A DNA stretch of 64,000 nt. It comes from Rhizobiales bacterium TMED168 (lineage in GTDB: Bacteria > Pseudomonadota > Alphaproteobacteria > MED-G09). Both the position numbers and the translations under genes were made by a program. The notes under the pieces are model-generated. The model ran no database searches. It was not told where the DNA came from and saw only the letters and a list, made by a program, of their open reading frames with translations. The stretch lies in assembly GCA_002170885.2 (NCBI GenBank), contig NHHR02000003.1, forward strand, positions 5,174 through 69,173, in the 5' to 3' direction. Shown here in pieces: positions 8,878 to 17,225 of the stretch. The stretch's first letter is position 1. Each line of letters opens with the position of its first letter.

Positions 8878-9795
8878 ATGAAAATATTTTTTACTATCCT
8901 ATTAGTTTTTATAACTCTAATTATATTACTTTTTTCCTACCTTTTTTTAACAAAACCACCTCGTATGCCTTTTATAGGTCATTTTTTTGATAAAGTTGGA
9001 TATGGTTCGTTATATTATTTGGATAAACCAGATAAATCATTAATTTACAGTAAAAAAAATAATATAAATTTAAAGTTACATTTTTTTGAGCCATCCCAAA
9101 AAAAATCAAAATCTACACTTTTACTTTTTCATGGAGGTGCTTGGGCGTTTGGCTCGTCGTATTCTCTTTTTAAAATTTGTAAAGATATTTCTGATCAAGG
9201 AATTACCTGTATAAGCGCTGATTATAGAATTGCTCTTAAACATAACACTAAAGTTAAAGACTCAATGGATGATGCAAGAGAGGCTTATCAATGGATAATA
9301 TCTAACGCAAAGATTTTGGATATTGATAAAGAGAATATAATTGTTGGGGGCGGTTCATCAGGTGGTCAATTAGCAGCATCTTTAGCAATGATACCTGACG
9401 ATAATAATCAAATTATTGAGAGAATTAAGGGCTTAGTTTTATTGAATCCTGCACTCAACACCTCTCTCTTAGATAGAGAAATACCAGAGAATATTGAGGA
9501 AAGAAGAAAAAAACTTTGGTTATTTGTAAAAAAACTTTTTGATGATAACTTTGAGAAATTTTCACCCTCAAATTATATTAGAGAAGGTCTTCCGCCTTCA
9601 ATAATTTTTCACGGCAAATTAGATAAGACAATTCCAATTGAAATTATAGAAAAATTTTCAAATGATATGATTGATAAAGGAAATGTGGTAAAATTTCTTA
9701 AATGGGACAACAAAGGTCATCAATTTTATAGGTGGGATAAAAAAGCGTATCCTGAAGTCATAAGTGAGTTAATTAAATTTATAAAGGAAAATTAA
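8878..9795 (+). CDS. membrane-anchored alpha/beta hydrolase (HSL-type esterase)
   Basis: The 305-residue protein starts with one hydrophobic segment (residues 3-24), so it is probably anchored or exported. LLFHGGAWAFGS provides the HGGxW oxyanion hole, and VGGGSSGGQLAASLA holds the nucleophile Ser in a GxSxGG setting. A late FHGKLDKTIP gives the likely Asp and NKGHQF the His. These are the marks of the hormone-sensitive-lipase/acetyl-esterase family. The motif reads GGSSGG rather than the commoner GDSAGG. With the upstream BVMO it could hydrolyse esters produced there; this is inference from position. Confidence 0.87.
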   Translation: MKIFFTILLVFITLIILLFSYLFLTKPPRMPFIGHFFDKVGYGSLYYLDKPDKSLIYSKKNNINLKLHFFEPSQKKSKSTLLLFHGGAWAFGSSYSLFKICKDISDQGITCISADYRIALKHNTKVKDSMDDAREAYQWIISNAKILDIDKENIIVGGGSSGGQLAASLAMIPDDNNQIIERIKGLVLLNPALNTSLLDREIPENIEERRKKLWLFVKKLFDDNFEKFSPSNYIREGLPPSIIFHGKLDKTIPIEIIEKFSNDMIDKGNVVKFLKWDNKGHQFYRWDKKAYPEVISELIKFIKEN

Positions 9796-9796
9796 A

Positions 9797-10702
9797 ATGC
9801 CACTAAAAATATCCATATTAGGTTCAGTTATATCAATTATGCTAGGATTTTTAGTAGCCTTTATTGTTGGCCAAAATAGTGTAGATTTTTTGGGTTTTCC
9901 CTTACTTATTTTTTGTTTCCTTTATTCCTATATAGTTCATTGGATTTTTTTTACTCATGCTTATATTTTTCAAACTGAGCATTATTTTGATGCAACTGGA
10001 AGTTTTACCTACATAAGCTTGTCAATAATTTTAATTCTTAACTCTGTATTTAACTCAGGTTTTGGAGATTTAAATCCTTATACTTATTTAATAGGAATAA
10101 TGGTTATTTTATGGTCTTTAAGGCTTGGAATGTTTTTATTCAAAAGAGTAAAAGATGTTGGTCAGGATGTTAGATTTATAGAAATGAAAAAAGACTTTTT
10201 CTGGTTTTTTATGACTTGGACTTTATCTGGTTTATGGGTCTTCCTTACATATGTAGCTGGTTTATCGGCGATGACATCTATAAATTTAATAGAAGATATG
10301 AACTCTTATCATTTTTCTTTAATGTTTATAGGATTTTTATTATGGGTTTTTGGTTTTGTAATTGAGATATTAGCGGACAATCAAAAAAAAATATTTCGAA
10401 AAAATCCTTTAAATAAAGGTAAATTTATTAGTTCAGGTCTATGGGCTTGGTCACGCCACCCTAATTATTTTGGTGAAATTATTTTATGGTTAGGTATAGC
10501 AATTATAGCTCTCCCTTCAATGAAAGGTGGTGAATTTTTAGGATTAATTTCACCATTATTTGTTTATGTATTGCTCACAAAAATTAGTGGAATACCGATG
10601 TTAGAAAAGAGTTCTGATAATAAGTGGGGGTTAGATGATGATTATATAAAATATAAAAAAACTACACCTATATTATTTTTGAAAAAACCTAACTCTAATT
10701 AG
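9797..10702 (+). CDS. DUF1295 / steroid 5-alpha-reductase-like membrane protein
   Basis: The 301-residue protein has multiple hydrophobic segments across its length and the DUF1295 C-terminal signature: SSGLWAWSRHPNYFGEIILWLGIA near residues 214-237. It ends with EKSSDNKWGLDDDYIKYKKTTP. The family is related to steroid 5-alpha reductases and isoprenylcysteine methyltransferases and is thought to use NADPH at the membrane, but most bacterial members are uncharacterised. It begins 1 nt after the esterase stop, so the two are probably cotranslated. Its 3' end overlaps the convergent MFS gene by 8 nt. Confidence 0.88.
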   Translation: MPLKISILGSVISIMLGFLVAFIVGQNSVDFLGFPLLIFCFLYSYIVHWIFFTHAYIFQTEHYFDATGSFTYISLSIILILNSVFNSGFGDLNPYTYLIGIMVILWSLRLGMFLFKRVKDVGQDVRFIEMKKDFFWFFMTWTLSGLWVFLTYVAGLSAMTSINLIEDMNSYHFSLMFIGFLLWVFGFVIEILADNQKKIFRKNPLNKGKFISSGLWAWSRHPNYFGEIILWLGIAIIALPSMKGGEFLGLISPLFVYVLLTKISGIPMLEKSSDNKWGLDDDYIKYKKTTPILFLKKPNSN

Positions 10703-11972
10703 TTACAAGATCGTCCTTTAAATATCTACCAGCCATATAATAATGGAAAGCACACCATATTTTAAGTGAAGCAAATATTAGTAAGCTGTACCTCAAGGAC
10801 TCTTTACCGTACTCAGATTGAAGAATATCACTAACAATTCCAACTGCCGATGGACCAAATCCTAAGCCAATTATATTTATAATAAATAATAAAATTGCAG
10901 CTGCAACCGATCTCATTTTTAATTCAACAACTCCTTGTGTCTGACTAAATGTAGCAGCCTGATAAAAATTACCCAACGCTACAGGTATAATTAGCCATAG
11001 AAGTGATGTGCTCGCTGTTGGGCTCATATATACAAGATAATATAATGGTGCCGTAGCACCCATAGCAATTGCAGCTACCCATAAAGACCATCTTACATCT
11101 CTTGATCCAAAATAATCCGATAAATAACCGCCAAGAAAAATTCCTAAACCACCCGGTAAACCAAGAATTAGTCCTAAATACCAGCCTACATCACTTGTAG
11201 GCATTCCGTAAGAGCGCTGGAAAAATGATGGCAGCCAATTGATTCCTCCATAACCAACAAAAGCTGCAAGAGAGGCTGCAAAAGCTAAATGACGAAATGA
11301 CCTCTTTCTAAGAAGAAATGATATTGTTTCATAAATAGTGGGTTGGTTTTCAGATGCAACCTTACCTTCGGCTTGCCCTCTAATTGGTTCTTTGACTGTA
11401 AAACGAAATAGTATAGCTATTAATATGCCCGGAACTCCAACAATAAAAAAAGCAGCTCTCCAACCAAACATCTCATCGATCCATCCCCCGGCAAATAAAC
11501 CAAACATAATACCAAACGGAATTCCCAAAGAGTAGATACCTAGAGCAGTTGATCTTTTATTTGCAGGAAAATAGTCTGAAATCATTGAATGAGCAGGCGG
11601 ACTGCAACCAGCCTCTCCAATTCCAACTCCTATTCTTGCAAATAATAAATGTAAAAAATTTTGCGCTAAACCCGATAAGGCCGTCATAAAACTCCATATG
11701 GCTAGTGATATTGAAATTAGATTTCTTCTATTGCCTCTATCAGCATACTTTGCAATTGGTATACCTAAAGTTGCATAAAAAGCAGCAAAAGCGAAGCCTG
11801 ATAAAAAACCAAGTGAAGTGTCGGATAGGTTTAAATCTGTTTTAATAGATTGAAGAAGAATTGAAAGTATATTTCTATCTATAAAATTGAAAGTATATAC
11901 AACTACTAAAATACCGAGGGCATAATTTCTTACAGATTGTGATTTAATATCTTTTTTAATTACCTCTGACAT
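10695..11972 (-). CDS. MFS transporter (spinster-like)
   Basis: The 425-residue protein has about twelve transmembrane segments. It carries NFIDRNILSILLQSIKTDLNLSDTSLGFLSG at the first helices, then GIPIAKYADRGNRRNLISISLAIWS, the loop 2-3 motif of the major facilitator superfamily. GEAGCSPPAHSMISDYFPANKR matches the spinster-like/organic-anion subgroup. It probably exports or imports a small organic molecule through the inner membrane; the substrate cannot be read. It faces the catabolic genes convergently. A strong terminator at 12041-12079 separates it from the upstream hsp20 gene. Confidence 0.92.
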   Translation of the reverse strand: MSEVIKKDIKSQSVRNYALGILVVVYTFNFIDRNILSILLQSIKTDLNLSDTSLGFLSGFAFAAFYATLGIPIAKYADRGNRRNLISISLAIWSFMTALSGLAQNFLHLLFARIGVGIGEAGCSPPAHSMISDYFPANKRSTALGIYSLGIPFGIMFGLFAGGWIDEMFGWRAAFFIVGVPGILIAILFRFTVKEPIRGQAEGKVASENQPTIYETISFLLRKRSFRHLAFAASLAAFVGYGGINWLPSFFQRSYGMPTSDVGWYLGLILGLPGGLGIFLGGYLSDYFGSRDVRWSLWVAAIAMGATAPLYYLVYMSPTASTSLLWLIIPVALGNFYQAATFSQTQGVVELKMRSVAAAILLFIINIIGLGFGPSAVGIVSDILQSEYGKESLRYSLLIFASLKIWCAFHYYMAGRYLKDDLVTN

Positions 11973-12040
11973 ATTCCCCTCAACAAATAGATTTTAAATA
12001 TATAAAATTTATTCATTAATACTAGAGTAAATATTAATAT

Positions 12041-12079
12041 TAAAATAAAAAAAGGTGGTAAATAGATCTATTCACCACC
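12041..12079 (-). terminator. rho-independent terminator after the hsp20 gene
   Basis: Positions 12054-12079 form a 26-nt palindrome: GGTGGT and ACCACC arms around the perfect palindrome AATAGATCTATT. On the minus-strand RNA the only mismatch becomes a G-U pair, and the hairpin is followed by seven U residues (12053-12047) and more U-rich sequence. On the plus strand the same position is an A-C mismatch and the following T run is weaker. It therefore works best for minus-strand transcripts and ends the small heat-shock message before the MFS gene. Confidence 0.88.
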
Positions 12080-12101
12080 TAGAATTTTTCTGATAACTAA
12101 A

Positions 12102-12551
12102 CTAAGAATTTAAAATATTCTCTTTATTCGTAAGAGGTATTTTCTTAGGTTTTTTATGGTCAGGAGTAATTCTTTCAATTCCAATATAGAGTATACCATT
12201 TGATAATGCGGCTCCTTGAACAACCATATCTTCAGATAAAATAAAGTTTCTTTTGAAATTTCTTGATGCAAGACCTTGATGAATTAGATTTTCATTTATT
12301 TCTTCAGGTCTTTTGCCTTCAATGATTAAGTTTTGTTCTGCAACCTCAATATCTATGTCTTTTTCATCAAATCCTGCTACTGCAAGTTCGATACTATATT
12401 TATCATTAGACAACTTTCTAATGTTGTATGGAGGATAGTTAGCATTTTGTGTTTTTGAATTTGCTAGAATTGATAATGTATTAAACGTTCTATCAAATCC
12501 AACAGCGAAAGGAGATAGGTCTCTCCATATTGTTTCTATTTTTGTACTCAT
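12102..12551 (-). CDS. small heat-shock protein, Hsp20/IbpA family
   Basis: The 149-residue protein is an alpha-crystallin-domain chaperone. The N-terminal SPFAVGFDRTFNTL matches IbpA-type sHSPs. The core has YNIRKLSNDKYSIELAVAGFDEKDIDIEVAEQ, and IEGKRPEE and GLASRNFKRNFILSEDM follow. A C-terminal I-x-I/V-like tail (KKIPL) may mediate oligomer contacts. Such proteins bind unfolding polypeptides during heat stress. The gene stands alone between its own heat-type promoter, a ROSE-like thermometer covering the Shine-Dalgarno, and a strong terminator. Confidence 0.93.
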   Translation of the reverse strand: MSTKIETIWRDLSPFAVGFDRTFNTLSILANSKTQNANYPPYNIRKLSNDKYSIELAVAGFDEKDIDIEVAEQNLIIEGKRPEEINENLIHQGLASRNFKRNFILSEDMVVQGAALSNGILYIGIERITPDHKKPKKIPLTNKENILNS

Positions 12552-12556
12552 TTTTT

Positions 12557-12574
12557 ACTCCTTTTAAAGCAAGT
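12557..12574 (-). promoter_or_regulatory. ROSE-like RNA thermometer hairpin over the hsp20 ribosome-binding site
   Basis: In the minus-strand leader, UUGCU (12572-12568) is separated by a five-base UUAAA loop from AGGA (12562-12559), the Shine-Dalgarno. UUGCU against AGGA is the conserved ROSE pairing UYGCU/AGGA with the G bulged. The stem extends one C-G and one A-U pair outward. The AGGAG is 6 nt from the ATG. ROSE elements melt on heating and allow translation of small heat-shock genes in alphaproteobacteria and some others. The match is by eye; the full fold was not computed. Confidence 0.72.
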
Positions 12575-12612
12575 TTTTAAAATTAGGACCCTTCAAGGCA
12601 TCCATGTTTTTT

Positions 12613-12640
12613 AGATAGTAATATTTTTATAGATTTCAAG
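12613..12640 (-). promoter_or_regulatory. candidate RpoH (sigma-32) promoter of hsp20
   Basis: On the minus strand CTTGAA (12640-12635) is followed after 16 nt by CTATCT (12618-12613). This resembles the alphaproteobacterial RpoH consensus, CTTG then CYTATNT at 16-18 nt. It would start RNA near 12606, giving a leader of about 55 nt containing the ROSE-like hairpin. A heat-sigma promoter is expected for this gene family. Confidence 0.6.
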
Positions 12641-12692
12641 TATCATAGAGGGGCTTTTTTTATTTTTTGCTGATAATTTAAAAATTTTGTAA

Positions 12693-12721
12693 TTGCGACA
12701 AAAATACAATGGATTTAATTA
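12693..12721 (+). promoter_or_regulatory. weak candidate promoter for the acyl-CoA dehydrogenase block
   Basis: TTGCGA at 12693-12698 and TAATTA at 12716-12721 are 17 nt apart, a housekeeping-sigma spacing, about 57 nt before the ATG at 12779. The rest of 12641-12692 is AT-rich and shows no gene. In a sequence this AT-rich such matches are common, so the call is tentative. Confidence 0.3.
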
Positions 12722-12778
12722 GATACCTCTGATATGACAGAATTAGTTATCTTTATTAAAAATTGAAAGAGTATAAAA

Positions 12779-13999
12779 ATGGATTTAAATTTTACAAAAA
12801 CTGATCAAGAATTTAGAAAAGAAGTAAAAGAATTTATTGCAGAGAATTTCTCACCAGAAATTTCTGCAAGTCAAAATATCGAAAAATATCATGAAGTAAC
12901 TTCTGATCAAATGAAGGAAGGTATACTTTCATGGCATAAAACGCTTTATAATAAGGGTTGGATTGCACCTCATTGGCCTGTAGAATATGGTGGTGTAGAT
13001 TGGTCTATTACCCAAAGATACATATGGGATCAAGAATGTGCTAATGCAGGAACAACACCGCTTATTCCATTTGGACTAACAATGCTTGGACCAGTTATTA
13101 TTGCTTTTGGAAATGATCATCAAAAAGATTGGGTTTTAAAAGGTATACTATCAGGAGAAGATTGGTGGTGTCAGGGTTACTCCGAACCAGGCGCAGGGTC
13201 TGACCTAGCTAGTTTAAGGACAAAAGCTGAAAAAGACGGTGATCACTATATTGTTAATGGTCATAAAATATGGACAACTTTAGCTCAGTATGCTGATTGG
13301 ATGTTTTGTCTTGTAAGAACAAGAAGCGATGGAAAGCCTCAAGAAGGCATATCTTTTTTACTAATCGACATGAATACTCCTGGAATTGAGGTTAAGCCAA
13401 TCATAACTGTTGATGGTGGTCATGAAGTAAATGAAGTATTTTTGGAAGATGTTAAAGTTCCGGTTGAGAATTTAGTTGGTGAAGAAAATATGGGCTGGAC
13501 AATAGCTAAGTTTTTACTAGGTAATGAGCGAACAGGAATTGCGGGTGTTGCAAGATCAAAAAAAGCAATTGATAGATTAAAAGAAATCGCCAATTCTGAG
13601 CTAAATAATGGTGAGCCTCTGATGAATGACGCTTCTTTTAACAAAAAAATTACTGAACTAGAGGTTGATTTAACTGCTTTAGAATTCACCGAGTTGAGAA
13701 CTCTTGCAAAAGAAAGTCAGGGCGAAGGACCAGGTGCGGAATCGTCAATTTTGAAAATAAAAGGTACTGAAATACAACAAAAAATTTCCGAATTAACATT
13801 AGAGGCTATTGGTAATTACGCCAGTCCATATATTACACCATTAAGTGTAAGAAATTTTGGTTCTAACTATTTGGAGGTTGGACCAGAACATACTCAAGGT
13901 GTCGCTCAAAACTATTTTGGAATGAGAAAAACATCTATTTATGGTGGTTCTAATGAAATTCAAAGAAATATAATAGCAAAAATGGTTTTGGGACTTTAG
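12779..13999 (+). CDS. acyl-CoA dehydrogenase (large-subunit type)
   Basis: This is a 406-residue FAD-dependent acyl-CoA dehydrogenase. It contains WWCQGYSEPGAGSDLASL near residues 130-147 for FAD/substrate binding, IWTTLAQYADWMFCLVRT, and the C-terminal SIYGGSNEIQRNIIAKMVLGL. The usual catalytic Glu of the YEG motif is Gly here. A Glu in GNERTG near residue 242 could be the base, as in families with the base on helix G. It is followed after 10 nt by a shorter ACAD, suggesting a two-subunit enzyme as for steroid or branched side-chain dehydrogenases. The substrate is not known. Confidence 0.92.
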   Translation: MDLNFTKTDQEFRKEVKEFIAENFSPEISASQNIEKYHEVTSDQMKEGILSWHKTLYNKGWIAPHWPVEYGGVDWSITQRYIWDQECANAGTTPLIPFGLTMLGPVIIAFGNDHQKDWVLKGILSGEDWWCQGYSEPGAGSDLASLRTKAEKDGDHYIVNGHKIWTTLAQYADWMFCLVRTRSDGKPQEGISFLLIDMNTPGIEVKPIITVDGGHEVNEVFLEDVKVPVENLVGEENMGWTIAKFLLGNERTGIAGVARSKKAIDRLKEIANSELNNGEPLMNDASFNKKITELEVDLTALEFTELRTLAKESQGEGPGAESSILKIKGTEIQQKISELTLEAIGNYASPYITPLSVRNFGSNYLEVGPEHTQGVAQNYFGMRKTSIYGGSNEIQRNIIAKMVLGL

Positions 14000-14009
14000 G
14001 GAGAAAAAA

Positions 14010-15137
14010 ATGGATTTTTCATTTAGCGAAGAACAGACTTTATTACGTAATACTATCCAATCTTTTATTCAAGATAACTATGATTTTGATAAAAGAAAAG
14101 CAATTATTCAATCAGAAGAGGGTATGAGCAGGGATAATTGGCAGCAACTAGCTGAGCTAGGCCTTTTAGGTGTTCCTTTTTCAGAAGCTGATGGCGGCCT
14201 TGATTTTAGCTCTGTCGAAACAATGATAGTTGCTGAAGAATTTGGAAAAGGGTTAGTAATTGAGCCTTATATTCAAACAGTCGTAACATGTGGAGGTTTT
14301 CTAAGAAGGGCGTCAGAAGAACAAAGACAAGAACACCTTCCTGGTTTAATTTCTGGAGACGAAATTTGGGCTTTTGCTTATGCTGAACCTCAAGGAAGAT
14401 TTAATCTGGCAGATATAAAAGTTTCAGCTTCAAAGAGTAATGATGGTTATAATCTTAACGGAGATAAATGTGTTGTTTCTGCTGCACCTTGGGCTCAAAA
14501 ACTTATTGTTTCAGCAAGGACCTCTGGAGACCAATCAGACAAAGATGGTATTTCATTATTCATTGTAGATAAATCTTCTGATGGTGTGTCAACTCGAGAT
14601 TATAAGACAGTTGATGGAAGCATGGCATCAGAAGTTTCTTTTGAAAATGTTAAATTATTATCATCATCATTACTTGGTGAAGAGAATAAGGCTTATGCAT
14701 TAATAGAATTGGTAACTGATGAAACTATTGCCGCTTTATGTGCAGAAGCTATTGGTGCTATGTCTGTTTTAAACGAAACAACAGTAGAGTATTGTAAGAC
14801 AAGAAAGCAATTTGGCCAACCAATTGGAAAATTCCAAGTATTGCAACATAGAATGGTTGATATGTTTATGCAATACGAGCAGTCTGTATCAATGACTTAC
14901 ATGGTTAATTTAAAACTCAAAGAAGAGGATTTAGAAAGAAGTAAAGCTGCATCTGGTGCGAAAGTGCAAATTTGTAACGCTGCTAAGTTCATTGGGCAAA
15001 GTGCTGTCCAGCTTCACGGTGGTATGGGAATGACAGATGAATTAAATGTCGGTCATTATTTTAAACGATTATCTATGATTGAAACACAATTAGGAAATGC
15101 AGATCATCACTTAAAAAAGTATTCATTAGCTTCTTAG
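14010..15137 (+). CDS. acyl-CoA dehydrogenase (small-subunit type)
   Basis: The 375-residue protein has the ACAD fold: MDFSFSEEQTLLRNTIQSF at the start, WAFAYAEPQGRF where most members have an EPxAGSD segment, CKTRKQFGQPIGKFQVLQHRMVDM near residues 261-284, and QLHGGMGMTDELNVGHYFKRL near the end. The FAD/substrate loop is altered relative to the larger neighbour. This is common in the second subunit of heteromeric ACADs. GGGAGAAAAAA precedes the ATG. It is codirectional with the flanking ACAD and crotonase genes. Confidence 0.9.
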   Translation: MDFSFSEEQTLLRNTIQSFIQDNYDFDKRKAIIQSEEGMSRDNWQQLAELGLLGVPFSEADGGLDFSSVETMIVAEEFGKGLVIEPYIQTVVTCGGFLRRASEEQRQEHLPGLISGDEIWAFAYAEPQGRFNLADIKVSASKSNDGYNLNGDKCVVSAAPWAQKLIVSARTSGDQSDKDGISLFIVDKSSDGVSTRDYKTVDGSMASEVSFENVKLLSSSLLGEENKAYALIELVTDETIAALCAEAIGAMSVLNETTVEYCKTRKQFGQPIGKFQVLQHRMVDMFMQYEQSVSMTYMVNLKLKEEDLERSKAASGAKVQICNAAKFIGQSAVQLHGGMGMTDELNVGHYFKRLSMIETQLGNADHHLKKYSLAS

Positions 15138-15149
15138 AGGTTTGGAATA

Positions 15150-15950
15150 ATGAATGATTGGCTCAAATTTGATAAAAACGGATCTATTGTTACTTTAACC
15201 ATAAATAGACCTGATATTCGAAATCCTTTAGGTGAACCTGAAGATGTTGTTAATTTTGAGGAAGCTTCCAAATCTATTAATGAAGATAGAAATGTTCGGT
15301 GTGTAATTTTAACTGGTGCTGGCAAAGCTTTTTCTGCTGGCGGAAATGTTAAAAATATGCAAAACAAATCTGGTAATTTTTCTGGTTCATCAGTTGGTCT
15401 TCGTGAAAGATATCGTACAGGTATTCATAAAATAATTAAGGCTATTTGGAATATTGAGGTTCCAGTTATTGCTGCAATTAACGGTCCTGCTATCGGACTA
15501 GGTAATGATGTTGCATGCTTAGCTGATATAAGAATTTCTTCAGAGAATGCAAAATTTGGTGTTACTTTTTTAAAAATTGGTTTAATTCCTGGTGATGGTG
15601 GGGCTTGGTTACTGCCGAAAATTATTGGTATGTCCAGAGCATCTGAGTTATTATTCTCTGCAAAATTAATCGACCCACAAACTGCAAAGCAATGGGGTTT
15701 AATAAGTGATTATTTTAAATCTGAAGAACTTATTAATGAAGCTAATAAGTTGGCATCATCAATAGTTAAACAACCACCAGATGCGCTGAGAATGAGTAAA
15801 AAGCTTTTAAGAGAAGGGATGGGAGCAAGTTTTGATAATATTCTCGAAATGTCAGCAAGTATGCAGGCTTTAATGCATCTAACTGACGATCATCAAGAGG
15901 CTTTATCAGCATTTTTTGAAAAAAGAGATGGTAATTTCAAAGGTAAGTAA
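15150..15950 (+). CDS. enoyl-CoA hydratase/isomerase family protein (crotonase)
   Basis: The 266-residue crotonase-fold protein has the oxyanion-hole segments ILTGAGKAFSAGGNVKNM (about residues 52-69) and AAINGPAIGLGNDVACLADIRI (about 109-130). The active-site loop LIPGDGGAWLLPKIIG follows. It would hydrate or isomerise enoyl-CoAs produced by the neighbouring dehydrogenases in the cytoplasm. TAGAGG precedes the ATG closely. The order ACAD-ACAD-crotonase-ACAD indicates one operon for a specific acyl chain, identity unknown. Confidence 0.92.
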   Translation: MNDWLKFDKNGSIVTLTINRPDIRNPLGEPEDVVNFEEASKSINEDRNVRCVILTGAGKAFSAGGNVKNMQNKSGNFSGSSVGLRERYRTGIHKIIKAIWNIEVPVIAAINGPAIGLGNDVACLADIRISSENAKFGVTFLKIGLIPGDGGAWLLPKIIGMSRASELLFSAKLIDPQTAKQWGLISDYFKSEELINEANKLASSIVKQPPDALRMSKKLLREGMGASFDNILEMSASMQALMHLTDDHQEALSAFFEKRDGNFKGK

Positions 15951-15962
15951 AAGGAGTAGATT

Positions 15963-17174
15963 GTGAATTTAGATTTTAGTCAGGATGATATTAATTTTAG
16001 AAATGAGGTAAAGGATTTTATTAATATTTCCTATACTCAAGAAATGAAAGATGAGCTCAGTAGATCTAAAAACGGATCTGCCAGCAAGGAATTGCATGTT
16101 AAATGGCAAAAGTCACTTTATGAAAAAGGATGGATAGCTCCAAATTGGCCGGAAGAGCACGGAGGTGCAGGATTTACCACCACTCAAAAATATATTTTTG
16201 AGACAGAAATGGCCCTCGCTGGCGCGCCAAGAACAGTACCATTTGGATTATCAATGGTCGCACCGGTTCTTATGGAATTTGGAACTGAAGAGCAAAAGAA
16301 AAAATATCTGCCAGATATTCTATCAACTAAAGTTTGGTGGTGTCAGGGTTATTCTGAACCAGGATCTGGTTCTGATTTAGCTTCCTTACAATGCAAAGCA
16401 GAGGATAAAGGTGACCACTATCTTGTAAATGGTACAAAAATTTGGACAACATTAGCACAGCATGCGGATATGATTTTTTGTCTTGTTAGGACCTCTAAAA
16501 CACAAAAACCCCAAGAGGGTATATCTTTTTTACTAATTGATATGAAGTCATCGGGAATAGATATAAGACCTTTAATAACTCTTGATCAATCACCTGCTCC
16601 TTATCAAGAAGTAAATCAAGTTTTTTTTGAGGATGTTAAAGTACCTAAAGAAAATTTAGTTGGCGAAGAAAATAAAGGCTGGACATATGCAAAATATCTT
16701 CTTGAGTTTGAGAGAGGAAATTCATATTCACCATCTCTATACCGAGGAATTCAAAAACTAAAGGACATAGCAAAAGATACCCTTGTTGGTGCTGATAAGT
16801 ATTTAATTAATGATATGAGTTTTATTAATAAATTAAATCAGTGTGAAATAGAGGTACAGGCTTTAGAATTTGTTGAATTAAGAATTTTCTCCGCATTATC
16901 TGCTGGACAACGAGTTGGGGCTGAATCTTCAATTTTGAAATGTAGAGGAACTGAACTTCAACAAAAAATTCAGGAATTATCTGTTGAGGCAATTGGTTAT
17001 TGGTCCACACCCTTTATCTACGATACTTTTGCAAATATTAACGAACCTTCAATTGGTCCTGATTATGCCGCAACAATTACTCCTTCATATTTAAATGGAA
17101 GAAAGACAACTATTTATGCTGGGTCAAATGAAATTCAAAGAAATATTATATCAAAGGCAGTTTTAGGCTTATAA
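15963..17174 (+). CDS. acyl-CoA dehydrogenase
   Basis: The 403-residue protein starts with GTG at 15963 behind AAAGGAGTAGATT. It is a close relative of the 12779 gene product: WWCQGYSEPGSGSDLASLQ, IWTTLAQHADMIFCLVRT and TTIYAGSNEIQRNIISKAVLGL. As there, the YEG Glu is replaced (YAG), and a Glu in LEFERGN near residue 245 may serve as base. Two such paralogues in one operon suggest successive or parallel oxidation steps. The substrate is unknown. Confidence 0.91.
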   Translation: MNLDFSQDDINFRNEVKDFINISYTQEMKDELSRSKNGSASKELHVKWQKSLYEKGWIAPNWPEEHGGAGFTTTQKYIFETEMALAGAPRTVPFGLSMVAPVLMEFGTEEQKKKYLPDILSTKVWWCQGYSEPGSGSDLASLQCKAEDKGDHYLVNGTKIWTTLAQHADMIFCLVRTSKTQKPQEGISFLLIDMKSSGIDIRPLITLDQSPAPYQEVNQVFFEDVKVPKENLVGEENKGWTYAKYLLEFERGNSYSPSLYRGIQKLKDIAKDTLVGADKYLINDMSFINKLNQCEIEVQALEFVELRIFSALSAGQRVGAESSILKCRGTELQQKIQELSVEAIGYWSTPFIYDTFANINEPSIGPDYAATITPSYLNGRKTTIYAGSNEIQRNIISKAVLGL

Positions 17175-17225
17175 ATATTAATAAAAATTTTATCGAAGAA
17201 ATTTTAAAACGACTCATATATTTTA

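Noticed and set aside
12640..12672. GAGGGGC followed by a T run as a terminator on the plus strand
   Set aside because: There is no complementary arm before the T run, so no stem can form.
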